A stretch of DNA of 64,000 bases. Origin: Microbulbifer aggregans. Lineage in GTDB: Bacteria > Pseudomonadota > Gammaproteobacteria > Pseudomonadales > Cellvibrionaceae. The notes under the pieces were generated by a model. That model was not told the origin of the DNA. It saw only the letters and a program-made list of their open reading frames with translations, and ran no database searches. Below, piece after piece: positions 9,055 through 17,938 of the stretch (its first letter is position 1; each line of letters begins with the position of its first letter). Both the position numbers and the translations under genes were made by a program. The stretch lies in assembly GCF_020524005.1 (NCBI RefSeq), contig NZ_JAIVKK010000001.1, positions 310,001 to 374,000 of the forward strand, given 5' to 3'.

Positions 9055-10455
9055 TCAGAACTTGGCGTTACGCGGCGTACGCGGGAAAGGAATTACATCG
9101 CGAATGTTGCCCATACCCGTCACGTAGGAAACGATACGGTCGAAGCCGAGTCCGAAGCCGGCGTGGGGTACAGTGCCGTAACGGCGCAGGTCCCGGTACC
9201 AGTCCAGGTGCTCTTTGGGTACATCCATTTCGTCCATGCGTGCATCCAGCTTGTCGAGGCGTTCTTCACGCTGCGCACCGCCGATAATTTCGCCAATACC
9301 TGGTGCCAGAACATCCATCGCGGCAACGGTTTTGCCGTCGTCGTTCATACGCATGTAAAAGGCTTTGATGTCCTTCGGGTAGTTCAGCACGATGACCGGC
9401 TTCTTGAAGTGCTTCTCGGCCAGGTAGCGTTCGTGTTCGGAGGCCAGATCGATACCCCAGGTAACGGGGAACTCAAACTTCTCGTTGCATTTCTCAAGGA
9501 TTTCAATGGCTTCACAGTAATTGATACGCGCGAAGTCGTTATCAATGATGTTCTCAAGGCGTGAAATGGCATCCTTGTCGATACGCTGGGCAAAAAACGC
9601 CATGTCGTCCTGACGCTCTTCCAGCACGGCGCGGAACACGTACTTCAGCATTTCTTCGGCGAGATTCGCGCAGTCAGCGAGGTCGGCAAAGGCGATTTCC
9701 GGTTCCACCATCCAGAACTCTGCCAGGTGGCGGGTGGTATTGGAGTTTTCTGCACGGAACGTCGGGCCGAAGGTGTATACCTTTGAGAGTGCCAGGCAGT
9801 AGCTTTCCACGTTGAGCTGGCCAGAAACCGTGAGGAAGGTTTCTTCGCCGAAGAAGTCCTTGCTGTAGTCCACCTCTCCTTTGTCGGTCAGTGGCAGGTT
9901 GGTCTGGTCCAGTGTGCTGACGCGGAACATTTCGCCGGCTCCTTCACAGTCGGAGGCGGTGATGATCGGCGTGTGAATGTAGTTGAAACCGCGCTCGTGG
10001 TAGAAGCGGTGAATCGCCTGGGCAATACAGTTGCGCACGCGTGCCACTGCGCCGCTTACGTTAGTGCGCGGACGAAGGTGGGCGTATTCACGCAAGTGTT
10101 CCATGGTGTGGCGCTTGGGCGACATAGGGTAGGTGTCGGGGTCTTCTACCCAGCCGACAACGGTTACGCTGCTCGCCAGCAGTTCGATAGCCTGGCCTTT
10201 GCCCTCGGACGCTTTGACGGTGCCTTCAATATCGACGGCGCAACCCGTGGTCAGTCGCAGCACTTCGGACTGGTAGTTATTGATGCTGGATTCTACGACC
10301 ACCTGGATCGGATCAAAGCAGCTTCCATCGTGTACGGCGAGAAAGGAGAGGCCGGCTTTAGAGTCCCGGCGGGTGCGGATCCAGCCCTGAATGCGCACGG
10401 ATTCGCCTTCGCGCTGGCTGGACTTCAGTAGCGTATCGATAGATTCAACTTGCAT
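9055..10455 (-). CDS. asnS: Asparaginyl-tRNA synthetase
   Basis: A class II aminoacyl-tRNA synthetase (466 residues, the same length as E. coli AsnS) that charges tRNA-Asn in the cytoplasm. An OB-fold anticodon domain ([13 protein letters not shown]) is followed by the catalytic core with motif 2 in [19 protein letters not shown] and motif 3 in [10 protein letters not shown]. The frame stays open upstream to 10719, but the ATG at 10455 gives the family N-terminus [10 protein letters not shown]; the extension would run through the inverted-repeat region and has no family resemblance. Its long 5' region contains repeats described separately. Confidence 0.97.
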   Translation of the reverse strand: MQVESIDTLLKSSQREGESVRIQGWIRTRRDSKAGLSFLAVHDGSCFDPIQVVVESSINNYQSEVLRLTTGCAVDIEGTVKASEGKGQAIELLASSVTVVGWVEDPDTYPMSPKRHTMEHLREYAHLRPRTNVSGAVARVRNCIAQAIHRFYHERGFNYIHTPIITASDCEGAGEMFRVSTLDQTNLPLTDKGEVDYSKDFFGEETFLTVSGQLNVESYCLALSKVYTFGPTFRAENSNTTRHLAEFWMVEPEIAFADLADCANLAEEMLKYVFRAVLEERQDDMAFFAQRIDKDAISRLENIIDNDFARINYCEAIEILEKCNEKFEFPVTWGIDLASEHERYLAEKHFKKPVIVLNYPKDIKAFYMRMNDDGKTVAAMDVLAPGIGEIIGGAQREERLDKLDARMDEMDVPKEHLDWYRDLRRYGTVPHAGFGLGFDRIVSYVTGMGNIRDVIPFPRTPRNAKF

Positions 10456-10935
10456 AGGATGACTCTTGTTGTGTTTAGGCCTGCTCGCGGCCGAGGGTAG
10501 TGGCGGCCCGAGCAGCTTGCCGTGGCTTTTGGCCACGGGTTCCCGAATTGGTTGACGCCGGCATCTTGCCGCCTCATCGGGGGAAAATCCAGCCCTGAGG
10601 GCATTGCAATTCAAGGAATTTAGCTGCGAGTTGAGGGCGAAGGTATCGGTGCCGGGGGCGGTCTTGCGAGACCTTCCGCGAGAGGGACCTCGCGGAAGAG
10701 TCCCCATGGATGGGTTCACGACGTGTCTCGCAAGACCGCCCCCGGTAGCGATACCGCCACCTTATAGGTCATGAGAGCAGCACTTCGGTCCCTGGGGGCC
10801 GGTTTGCAGGGGATTATAGATGAGAGGTCATGCAGTGAAGGCCTGACGAAAGCGAGTCTGCGCTTTGATGGTGACTCTTGGTTCAAAAAGCGGCTGTCCT
10901 ACACTGGAATGGTCACAGTGGTGGAAGTTATAGCC
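10456..10935. other. 480-bp gap between asnS and the DUF2244 gene
   Basis: No gene is supported here. It contains a small hairpin on the asnS leader side (10520-10526 with 10532-10538) and a large nested inverted repeat at 10642-10755. Open frames on both strands run in from the neighbours but show no family resemblance. Promoters for both divergent genes should lie here; none is obvious by eye. Confidence 0.6.
10642..10755. repeat. Nested inverted repeat, 31-bp outer arms
   Basis: The outer arms 10642-10672 and 10725-10755 are reverse complements at 29 of 31 positions. Immediately inside the left arm is a second, perfect 10-bp hairpin (10673-10682 with 10689-10698, loop AGGGAC). The remaining 26 bp (10699-10724) are unpaired. 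GC-rich, intergenic and non-coding, it resembles dispersed intergenic palindromic elements, but no second copy was seen in this window. Confidence 0.85.
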
Positions 10936-11457
10936 ATGGTAAAAGAAGTCGGTGACGCCCGTGGGCGCCGGGCCTGTATTCTGCTTGCCCCTAATCAATC
11001 CCTCTCATTTTCCGGAAACCTCTGGGTCTTCATATCTCTGGTAGCGGTGTCGCTCGGGATCAGTATCGCCTTCGCGCTTATCGGCGCCTGGATGGTCATA
11101 CCCTTTGCGCTGCTCGAAGTCGTCCTGCTGGCGGTACTGTTTGGTTATGTTTACCTGGAAGGTACGCGCCGGGAGGTGATCCGAATCAGTGACGATCGCG
11201 TAATGCTCGATTCGAGCCGTGGCAACCTGGGGAAACCTCTGTACCACGCCGAGTTTTCCCGGGACAGCCTGTCAGTTTTGGTGCGGATGGGTGAGATTCC
11301 ATCGGAGCCGGCAAGTCTGACATTCACCGGCCCGGAAGGGTGTCTCGAAGTCGGAGATTTTTTAACCGATGAGGAAAAAGCCGCGCTTGTCGACAAGCTG
11401 GGCTGCTGCGGTATTTGTGCACGTAAAGAGAAGGGGTTCCAGCTGCGGGAATTCTGA
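10936..11457 (+). CDS. DUF2244 integral membrane protein
   Basis: A 173-residue protein of unknown function with the DUF2244 pattern: LAPNQSLSFSG near the start, two adjacent transmembrane helices (about residues 33-75), then a soluble C-terminal half. The GAWMVIPFALLE segment between and within the helices is characteristic. A longer open frame begins at 10771, but the ATG at 10936 has GGAAG eight bases upstream and gives the family length. The C-terminus contains a CCGIC cysteine cluster before a basic tail. Function is not known; it stands alone. Confidence 0.75.
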   Translation: MVKEVGDARGRRACILLAPNQSLSFSGNLWVFISLVAVSLGISIAFALIGAWMVIPFALLEVVLLAVLFGYVYLEGTRREVIRISDDRVMLDSSRGNLGKPLYHAEFSRDSLSVLVRMGEIPSEPASLTFTGPEGCLEVGDFLTDEEKAALVDKLGCCGICARKEKGFQLREF

Positions 11458-11487
11458 CCCCTTTTTGTTGGCATCTCATAGATGTGG

Positions 11488-11524
11488 AATGCGGCCTGTG
11501 TATACAGGCCGCATTGGTTATAAT
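11488..11524 (+). promoter_or_regulatory. 12-bp perfect palindrome next to a TATAAT box upstream of bcp
   Basis: Arms 11488-11499 and 11504-11515 are exact reverse complements with a GTAT loop; TATAAT (11519-11524) follows after 3 bp. The palindrome fills the -35/spacer of the apparent bcp promoter. It may be an operator or the 3' hairpin of the DUF2244 transcript; no T-run follows. Confidence 0.55.
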
Positions 11525-11584
11525 CGCGCCAATTTGACGGCCCGGCGCCGCAATATGGCGCAATCAATTTTAGGGGAGGGGAAT

Positions 11585-12061
11585 ATGGCATTTCCAAAAA
11601 TCGGTAATCTGGCACCAGCGTTCACGTTAAAAAATCAGGCGGGTGAAAAAGTCGCGCTGAAGGACTTTCGCGATAAAAAGAACGTCGTGCTCTATTTCTA
11701 CCCCAAGGCCCTTACCCCGGGCTGTACTACCCAGGCCTGTGGCATCCGGGATAGCGCAAAAGAATTTGCAAAGCGCGATACCGTGGTTTTGGGGCTCAGC
11801 CCGGACCCGGAAGCAAAGCTGCAAAAGTTTATCGATAAACACGAGCTGAATTTTGATCTGCTTGCCGATGAGGATCATAAGATCGCTGACAAGTATGGCT
11901 GTTGGGGGCTCAAGAAATTTATGGGACGTGAGTACATGGGGCTCTTGCGTACGACCTTTATCATCGACAAGAACGGCAAGCTCCGTCACATTATCGATAA
12001 AGTGAAAACCAAAACCCATCACGACGATGTGCTGGCCTGGATCGACGAAAATATTGCGTGA
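11585..12061 (+). CDS. bcp: Thioredoxin-dependent peroxiredoxin, Bcp/PrxQ type
   Basis: A 158-residue peroxiredoxin that reduces peroxides with thioredoxin as donor. The peroxidatic Cys47 sits in the FYPKALTPGCTTQACG motif and the resolving Cys52 five residues later marks the atypical 2-Cys PrxQ/Bcp subgroup. The frame is open upstream into the DUF2244 gene, but the ATG at 11585 follows a strong purine-rich ribosome site (AGGGGAGGGG) and begins the family sequence. A TATAAT and a palindrome lie about 60 nt upstream. Monocistronic by spacing. Confidence 0.95.
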   Translation: MAFPKIGNLAPAFTLKNQAGEKVALKDFRDKKNVVLYFYPKALTPGCTTQACGIRDSAKEFAKRDTVVLGLSPDPEAKLQKFIDKHELNFDLLADEDHKIADKYGCWGLKKFMGREYMGLLRTTFIIDKNGKLRHIIDKVKTKTHHDDVLAWIDENIA

Positions 12062-12434
12062 CCGGCGTTAGTCATAAAAGGCAGGAAAAATCAGAAGGGA
12101 AGGCGGCGACTTGATCACAAATGGCCTGGCAGGCGTTACAACAAGCGTGAACAGGTCGAAAAAAATTCGCTGTCGTCCCTTGCTTTGTCTCAGTTTGGTC
12201 TATACTGGCTTGTGTAAAGGAGCGCCGCCCAACCGTCTAACCCGGAGCGATTGAGTGTGGTGCGAGGAAGTTGTATAAGAAGTCACTACTCCGGGAAGGC
12301 TTCAATGCCTGTTTTCAGGTGCGCCCCCGCACCCAGGTAGTAGTCAGCATCGCTGGCAGTGGTATTCAGGGACTCGCAGGAAGCGGGCGTAGAACAATAA
12401 CCGCGGCTCAAGGAACCCTTAAAGGAGCAGCTCA
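12062..12434. other. 373-bp gap upstream of the AraC-domain gene
   Basis: No coding region. A TATACT at 12201-12206, weakly supported by TTGCTT at 12180-12185 (15 bp apart), could start a leader of about 220 nt for the downstream regulator. An in-frame TAA at 12420-12422 shows that the regulator cannot extend upstream. Confidence 0.4.
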
Positions 12435-12881
12435 ATGAACCATATTCAGCCAGATCAAGCTTCGCTCTCAGAAGACAAGCCTTTGCAGCAGGCCAGGTTG
12501 TCGGGTGATCCCAACATCCTGGATCAACTGTTGGCTCCGCCGGAAGCCACCAGTTTTGGCATCGCTGCACGGGTGATCGATGTATTGGAACAACGGATTG
12601 GTAAAGCATCACTGGCAATTCGTCCGGTCGCATCTGACCTCAGTATGTCTACCCGAACCCTTCAACGTCGTTTGCAGGAGCATAACCTGAGCTTTGCATC
12701 GCTTCGCGATCATGTGCGTTTTCGCCATGCGGTGCATTTCCTCAAGGATACTGCGCTCAGTGTCGATGGCATTTCCCGTATTCTGGACTTTTCTGATCGG
12801 ACCAGTTTTACCAGCGCGTTCAAGCGTTGGACCGGCATGTCTCCGACAGGTTATCGCCGTCAGGTCCGCCAGCGGTTCTGA
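12435..12881 (+). CDS. Stand-alone AraC-type DNA-binding domain protein
   Basis: A 148-residue protein consisting of a short N-terminal tail (about 40 residues, no known domain) and a C-terminal AraC/XylS double helix-turn-helix (about residues 45-147). The first HTH is in VASDLSMSTRTLQRRLQEH and the second in ISRILDFSDRTSFTSAFKRW, followed by the GMSPTGYRR signature. The ligand-binding half usual in AraC regulators is absent; an in-frame stop 12 bases before the ATG and a good AAAGGAG site (12421-12427) argue that this is the full gene and not a truncation. Target genes are unknown. Confidence 0.88.
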   Translation: MNHIQPDQASLSEDKPLQQARLSGDPNILDQLLAPPEATSFGIAARVIDVLEQRIGKASLAIRPVASDLSMSTRTLQRRLQEHNLSFASLRDHVRFRHAVHFLKDTALSVDGISRILDFSDRTSFTSAFKRWTGMSPTGYRRQVRQRF

Positions 12882-12912
12882 TCATCAAAAATTGACCAAC
12901 CTCGCATCACGT

Positions 12913-12948
12913 AATCCAGAGCAGCTGTGTAAGCAGCTTCTCTGGATT
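12913..12948 (+). other. Hairpin downstream of the AraC-domain gene
   Basis: A perfect 9-bp stem (12913-12921 with 12940-12948) plus a second short inner stem (12923-12927 with 12934-12938). No T-run follows, so it may be an RNA-stabilising or factor-dependent end. Confidence 0.5.
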
Positions 12949-13014
12949 GCCTATGTCTGATAAAGCCGTTAGAGTTGGCGGCTGTTTTCTGCCAATTCTA
13001 CTGAGGTTTGAACC

Positions 13015-13347
13015 ATGGATTTCTTTATTCCCGCAGCGATGGCTCAAGCAGCCGCACCGGCTCCTCAGGGTAACCCGCTGGTAACCCTGTTGATGTTCGC
13101 CGGCCTGTTCATTTTTATGTGGCTGTTTATTATTCGCCCGCAGCGTAAGCGCCAAAAAGAGCATCAGGAACTGGTTGGCGCCCTGAAAAAGGGTGATGAA
13201 GTTGTAACGACAAGTGGCATGCTCGGCCGCGTAGAAAAGGTAGACGATGATTATCTGGTGCTCGAAGTTGCTGATAACATGAAGCTCAAGTTCCAGAAAG
13301 TCGCCGTTCACGCGATTTTGCCGAAAGGCACCATCAAGAATATCTGA
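13015..13347 (+). CDS. yajC: YajC, Sec translocon auxiliary subunit
   Basis: A 110-residue inner-membrane protein that joins SecD-SecF at the SecYEG translocon. One transmembrane helix (about residues 22-43: LVTLLMFAGLFIFMWLFII) is followed by the family hallmark RPQRKRQKEHQ and the GDEVVTTSGMLGRV core. The short N-terminus with MAQAA is typical. It normally lies between tgt and secD; here it stands alone between an AraC-domain gene and a desulfhydrase-like gene with its own terminator, so it may be a relocated or additional copy. Confidence 0.93.
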   Translation: MDFFIPAAMAQAAAPAPQGNPLVTLLMFAGLFIFMWLFIIRPQRKRQKEHQELVGALKKGDEVVTTSGMLGRVEKVDDDYLVLEVADNMKLKFQKVAVHAILPKGTIKNI

Positions 13348-13392
13348 TGCCCGTTCGCTCAGAGGTAAACGCCCCTTAGATTCGTTGACGAT

Positions 13393-13419
13393 AAAAAGCC
13401 CGGCTTCGCCGGGCTTTTT
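13393..13419 (+). terminator. Rho-independent terminator after yajC
   Basis: A GCCCGG/CCGGGC stem capped by a C(TTC)G-type loop is flanked by A5 and T5, so it could serve both directions; it clearly ends the yajC transcript. Confidence 0.9.
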
Positions 13420-13458
13420 ATTTGTGCTTGAAATTGCGTGTGGGAGAAGGAGTGAATA

Positions 13459-14478
13459 ATGGCGATTGATTACCCGAACAGAGTGAGCCTGGCGAATCTG
13501 CCAACGCCTTTACAGTTACTGGGCCGGATTACCGAGTTGTATTCGCAACCCTATGCCGGCCCGCGTATATGGATAAAGCGGGACGACCTTACCGAAAGTG
13601 CAATGTCGGGGAACAAGTTGCGCAAGTTGGAGTTTATCATCGCCGAAGCGCAGTCCACCGGTTGTGACACATTAATCACTTGTGGTGGGGAGCAATCCAA
13701 CCACTGCCGCGCCACGGCTCTCGCGGCTGCAAAAATGGGGTTGCAATCCCACTTGATTCTTCGGGGGGGCAACAAGCCGTCTGACGGGCAGGGGGCCGAC
13801 GGTAATTTGCTGGTGGATTATGTTGCGGGCGCCAATGTTTCGATCTACCCGTTGCGCCAGTACGTGGAGGGGCTTCCAGAGCTTTTCGCACATTGGGCAC
13901 AGCACTATGAAGCCTTGGGCAGACGGGCACTCTGTATCCCCACGGGCGGCAGTGATGGTTTGGGGATCTGGGGCTACATTCGGGCTGCCGAAGAACTGGC
14001 GGAGGATTGCCATCGACACAAAATTGAACCTGAACATATCGTATGCGCCACGGGCAGTGGTGGCACCCAGGCCGGATTGACACTTGGCGGCCATCTAATA
14101 GGGGCTGGTTACCAGGTAACCGGTTACGCGGTTTGTGATGACACCGAATACTTCGTTCAGAAAGTAACCGGTGATGTGGAAGACTGGTGTCGTCGATACG
14201 ATAAAAAGCTGTCGCCGGGATGCCTGAATATTTCCGTGAATGATCGCTATATCGGTCCTGGTTATGGCGTTGCTGGCAAGGAGGTATACGAAACGATCGC
14301 CACGCTCGCGCAAACGGAAGGAATATTGCTGGACCCGGTCTATACCGGCAAGGCCTTCCATGGTCTGCTGCAGGAAATTAAGGCCGGTACTTATGCGGGC
14401 TGCAAGGACGTGGTTTTTGTCCATACCGGCGGCCAGTTTGGGGTATTCCCCCATCGCGCGCATTTCCCGCAGCCATGA
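13459..14478 (+). CDS. PLP-dependent D-cysteine desulfhydrase / ACC deaminase family enzyme
   Basis: A tryptophan-synthase-beta-fold PLP enzyme (339 residues). The PLP lysine is Lys53 in SGNKLRKLEF; the QSNH motif follows in GGEQSNHCRATA and the phosphate-binding loop is probably TGSGGTQAGL. The C-terminal LDPVYTGKA and VHTGGQFGVF segments match DcyD and ACC deaminase. The family contains D-cysteine desulfhydrase, ACC deaminase and cysteate lyase, and sequence alone does not settle which. It precedes an AGCS symporter, which may supply its amino-acid substrate; that is inference. Confidence 0.85.
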   Translation: MAIDYPNRVSLANLPTPLQLLGRITELYSQPYAGPRIWIKRDDLTESAMSGNKLRKLEFIIAEAQSTGCDTLITCGGEQSNHCRATALAAAKMGLQSHLILRGGNKPSDGQGADGNLLVDYVAGANVSIYPLRQYVEGLPELFAHWAQHYEALGRRALCIPTGGSDGLGIWGYIRAAEELAEDCHRHKIEPEHIVCATGSGGTQAGLTLGGHLIGAGYQVTGYAVCDDTEYFVQKVTGDVEDWCRRYDKKLSPGCLNISVNDRYIGPGYGVAGKEVYETIATLAQTEGILLDPVYTGKAFHGLLQEIKAGTYAGCKDVVFVHTGGQFGVFPHRAHFPQP

Positions 14479-14540
14479 AGAAGCGCTTGGGCCCTGGTAA
14501 ATACATTTTGCGACAGACCCGGCAGAGTTGATAAATTAAT

Positions 14541-14564
14541 TGCCAGATTGATCAAATCTTGGCA
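14541..14564. promoter_or_regulatory. Imperfect dyad upstream of the AGCS symporter
   Basis: TGCCAGATT and AAATCTTGGCA form a near-palindrome around GATC, with a one-base offset between arms. It lies in the 225-bp gap between the desulfhydrase-like gene and the symporter. It could be an operator; no regulator can be named. Confidence 0.3.
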
Positions 14565-14703
14565 GAAATAGAGTCTATCTTGCTGATATTTGGCGGATTA
14601 CTGTTCTCGCGCACCTTTAGCTGCTAATCTGCCGAACAGCTTGTTATTGCGCCTTTTCTGGCGGCGAAAGATTAATCACAATAAATATGTAGTGGGGGTT
14701 AGT

Positions 14704-16362
14704 TTGGAATCCTTCAATCAACTGTTGTTATCCCTGGATGGCCTGTTAGGCTCCGCGCCCTGGTTTCCGTGGGTGCTCCTGGGGGTAGGTTTTTTCTTTA
14801 CCTTGTATCTTGGGTTCCCACAAATTCGCTACTTCGGGCACGCGATCAAGATTGTTCAGGGCAAATACGATAAGCCCGGTGATCCCGGTGATACCTCCCA
14901 CTTCCAGGCGCTGTCCACCGCGCTGTCAGGAACGGTTGGTACGGGTAATATCGGTGGTGTGGGGCTGGCCATTTTTCTTGGTGGGCCCGCGGCGCTGTTC
15001 TGGATGTGGGTTACCGCCTTTCTTGGTATGACCACTAAATTTGTCGAAGTAACCCTTTCTCACAAGTATCGTATCAAGGCAGCTGACGGCTTCTATGCTG
15101 GTGGCCCCATGTTCTATATGGAGCGCCGCCTGAATATGAAATGGCTGGCGGTGATTTTTGCGATTGCCACGGTTATCAGCTCTTTTGGTACGGGCAGCCT
15201 GCCGCAGGTCAATAACATCGCTCAGGCCATGCACGATACCTTTGGTATCGACAAGATGCTCACTGGCGGCGTACTGGCGATTTTGCTGGGCCTGGTGATC
15301 ATTGGTGGTATCACCCGTATCGCCAAGGTGACCTCCACAATCGTACCGGTAATGGCCGTGTTGTATGTGATTGGCGCACTGGCGGTGATCCTATACAACT
15401 ATCAGAACATCATCCCGTCTTTCGCTGCGGTGTTCACTGATGCATTTAATGGCAGCTCTGCGGTTGGCGGTTTCCTGGGTGCGACCTTTGCCTACGCTTT
15501 CAACCGTGGTGTTAACCGTGGCCTGTTCTCCAACGAAGCAGGGCAGGGCTCGGCCCCGATTGCTCACGCCGCGGCACGCGCTGATGAACCGGTCTCCGAG
15601 GGAATGGTGTCGCTGCTTGAACCTTTTATTGACACTCTGATTATCTGTACGCTGACAGGTCTGGTGATTCTTTCTTCCGGTGTCTGGACCGAGAAGCATA
15701 TGAACCGCTTCGAGCGTGCGGACATGATTGTGTTGGCCGGTAGCTACTCCGATAAGGACGAGGCGGACGTGCGGCAGCTGTTCGGCTATCTGAACAGCAA
15801 GGATTCGGAAGTGAAGCCATATACCGGTAATGTTGTTGTTGCCGATGGTCGTCCGCTGAATCAGGAAGAGTTCACCATTATCAATGCGCGATCTGTGGCG
15901 GAAGACGTTGAATTCCGTGTGGCCGATGACAACTACAGTGGCGAGTTGAACGTAATTGAAGGGCGCTTTGTCAATCAGAACGTGGATGTGTGGGGCAACT
16001 CCCTGCTGCACTCTGTGGCACTGACGAATCGGGCCTTCCAGCGCGGATTCTTCGGTGAGTTCGGTAGTTACATTGTCACTTTGGGTATCCTGCTGTTTGC
16101 ATTCTCAACGGCGATTGCGTGGTCCTATTACGGTGACCGCTCAATGATCTACCTGTTTGGTCCCAAAGCCGTTATGCCGTACCGCCTTGTCTATGTAGTG
16201 GCATTTTTCTGGGCTGCGGTAGAGGATACGACCATTATCTGGAACCTTTCCGCAGTGGCCATCGTGTTGATGACACTGCCAAACCTGTTCGGTATTTCCA
16301 TTCTTGCGAAGGAAATGAAAGATACCGTAAAGGATTACTGGAAAGATCCGAGTCACAAGTAG
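14704..16362 (+). CDS. Alanine/amino-acid:sodium symporter (AGCS family) with an inserted domain
   Basis: A polytopic inner-membrane symporter (552 residues) importing alanine, glycine or a related amino acid with Na+. Family motifs include [46 protein letters not shown] and [16 protein letters not shown]. Typical members have about 450 residues; this one has an extra hydrophilic segment of about 100 residues (roughly 330-430, bases 15690-15995) between the helix ending VILSSGVW and the LTNRAF loop. The TTG start follows GGGGG at 14694-14698; the frame is open to 14590 but without family resemblance. Confidence 0.9.
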   Translation: MESFNQLLLSLDGLLGSAPWFPWVLLGVGFFFTLYLGFPQIRYFGHAIKIVQGKYDKPGDPGDTSHFQALSTALSGTVGTGNIGGVGLAIFLGGPAALFWMWVTAFLGMTTKFVEVTLSHKYRIKAADGFYAGGPMFYMERRLNMKWLAVIFAIATVISSFGTGSLPQVNNIAQAMHDTFGIDKMLTGGVLAILLGLVIIGGITRIAKVTSTIVPVMAVLYVIGALAVILYNYQNIIPSFAAVFTDAFNGSSAVGGFLGATFAYAFNRGVNRGLFSNEAGQGSAPIAHAAARADEPVSEGMVSLLEPFIDTLIICTLTGLVILSSGVWTEKHMNRFERADMIVLAGSYSDKDEADVRQLFGYLNSKDSEVKPYTGNVVVADGRPLNQEEFTIINARSVAEDVEFRVADDNYSGELNVIEGRFVNQNVDVWGNSLLHSVALTNRAFQRGFFGEFGSYIVTLGILLFAFSTAIAWSYYGDRSMIYLFGPKAVMPYRLVYVVAFFWAAVEDTTIIWNLSAVAIVLMTLPNLFGISILAKEMKDTVKDYWKDPSHK

Positions 16363-16394
16363 TAGGACTTTCGCCCGGGGAGCGCTCCGGGCAG

Positions 16395-16432
16395 AAATAA
16401 AAAACCCGGCTAATGAGCCGGGTTTTTTATTT
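16395..16432. terminator. Bidirectional terminator between AGCS symporter and puuA-like gene
   Basis: Perfect 16-bp arms (16395-16410 with 16417-16432) and a TAATGA loop, with A-rich and T-rich outer parts, serve both converging genes. Confidence 0.93.
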
Positions 16433-16457
16433 GCTTTGATGAGAGGTCTGCACGTGA

Positions 16458-17792
16458 TTACACGTTCAGTAGTAGATACTCGCGCTCCCAGGAGCTGATC
16501 ACGCGGTTGAACTCTTCGTACTCATCGCGCTTGATGCAGGCCCATGCCTTAACAAATTTTTCCCCGAACATATCCGCCGCTTCAGGACATTCAGCCAGCA
16601 GGCTCAGAGCATGTTCCTGTGTGCGGGGCAGGGTAATCGGCTCACTTGAGCAGTCGCCCTTGTAGGGTTCGCTAGGTTTTACTTTGTTCATCATGCCCAG
16701 GTAACCACAGGCGAGAGACGCCGCAATGGCCAGGTAGGGATTACAGTCTGCACCGGGGAAGCGGTTCTCGAGGCGCTTGCCTTGTGGTGAGCTGTCTGGG
16801 ACCCTGAGGCCGGTGGTGCGGTTGTCATAACCCCAGTGGAGGCTGGTGGGCGCTGCCATTTCAGGGGTAAAGCGTCGGAACGAGTTTACATTCGGCGCAA
16901 AGAAAGTGATGAAACCGGGGGTATATTTCTGCATGCCGCCGATAAAGTGCAAAAAGCGTTCATTTTCATTGCCGTCATCGTCGATGAAAATGTTTTTGCC
17001 GGTCTCGATATCAACAATGCTCTGGTGCAGGTGCAGGGCGCTGCCGGGTTCGTGCTCCATCGGCTTGGCCATGAAGGTTGCGTAAATACCGTGACGCAAC
17101 GCTGTTTCACGTACTGTGCGCTTGAAGGTAAAAACCTGGTCGGCGAGTTTCAGCGGGTCCCCGTGCAGGAAGTTGATTTCCATTTGTGCGGTGCCGGATT
17201 CGTGAATCAGTGTGTCCACATCCAGACCTTGCGCCTCGCAAAAATCATACATGTCTTCGATGATCGGCTCGTACTCGTTCGCGGCATCGATACTATATGA
17301 CTGGCGGGTTTTTTCCGTGCGACCGGAACGCCCTACGGGCGCCTGCAATTTTTCATCGGGATCGAGATTGCGTTTTACCAGATAAAACTCGACCTCGGGC
17401 GCAACCACTGGTTTCCAGCCCTGTTCGGCGTATTTGTCCAGAACGAACTTCAGAATATTCCGGGTGCTGATCGGATGGGGCTTGCCATCGCGGGTATAGC
17501 AATCGTGGATAATCTGGGCAGTGGGCTCATTGGCCCAGGGGTTGAGGCGGATGGAGTCGGGGTCGGGTACCAGCAGCATGTCGGTATCTGCCGGGTCCAC
17601 CAGCTCATTGTGCTCGTCAACGTAATCACCGGTTACCGTCTGCACCAGAATACTCTCGGGCAGACGGCTGTCTTCGGTGAGGAATTTGTCGGTCGGGGTG
17701 AATTTGCCCCGAGCATTGCCAGACATATCCGGAACCAGGCACTCGACCTCAGAAATAGAGTGTTCTGCGAGCCACTGGGTAATCTTGTCCAT
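16458..17792 (-). CDS. Glutamine synthetase family protein, PuuA-like gamma-glutamylpolyamine synthetase
   Basis: A 444-residue glutamine-synthetase-fold ligase. It has the beta-grasp N-terminus with RGKFTPTDKF, the metal-binding APEVEFYLVKR and GTAQMEINF, the HLHQSI segment with KPMEHEPGSALH, and NRFPGADCNPYLAIAASLACG. These fit the PuuA/PauA branch that glutamylates putrescine or related amines, and not GlnA: the sequence is shorter and lacks the GlnA adenylylation tyrosine region. It diverges from a PuuB-like oxidase, the pathway's next enzyme. Start ATG with AAGGTG upstream. The amine substrate is inferred. Confidence 0.85.
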   Translation of the reverse strand: MDKITQWLAEHSISEVECLVPDMSGNARGKFTPTDKFLTEDSRLPESILVQTVTGDYVDEHNELVDPADTDMLLVPDPDSIRLNPWANEPTAQIIHDCYTRDGKPHPISTRNILKFVLDKYAEQGWKPVVAPEVEFYLVKRNLDPDEKLQAPVGRSGRTEKTRQSYSIDAANEYEPIIEDMYDFCEAQGLDVDTLIHESGTAQMEINFLHGDPLKLADQVFTFKRTVRETALRHGIYATFMAKPMEHEPGSALHLHQSIVDIETGKNIFIDDDGNENERFLHFIGGMQKYTPGFITFFAPNVNSFRRFTPEMAAPTSLHWGYDNRTTGLRVPDSSPQGKRLENRFPGADCNPYLAIAASLACGYLGMMNKVKPSEPYKGDCSSEPITLPRTQEHALSLLAECPEAADMFGEKFVKAWACIKRDEYEEFNRVISSWEREYLLLNV

Positions 17793-17938
17793 GTTACACC
17801 TTGATTGTGTATGGTCGTCCCCGGAATGGGGTTTATTAGTATAGAGCCCGTCGCGCCGCGACCAGAATGCGACGTGTTGGGCGCTGCAGTTTGTCGGAAA
17901 ATTTCAATATTGGACACTGCAGGCTTTGATTATGACAA

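Noticed and set aside
10456-10719. Extension of asnS to a start at 10719
   Set aside because: The added 88 residues run through the inverted repeat and do not resemble AsnS, whereas the ATG at 10455 gives the exact family length.
12062-12434. Possible remnant of a ligand-binding domain upstream of the AraC-type gene
   Set aside because: There is an in-frame stop at 12420-12422 and no frame in the gap resembles an AraC sensor domain.
12913-12948. Hairpin after the AraC-domain gene read as an intrinsic terminator
   Set aside because: No T-run follows on either strand, so it is kept only as an unassigned hairpin.
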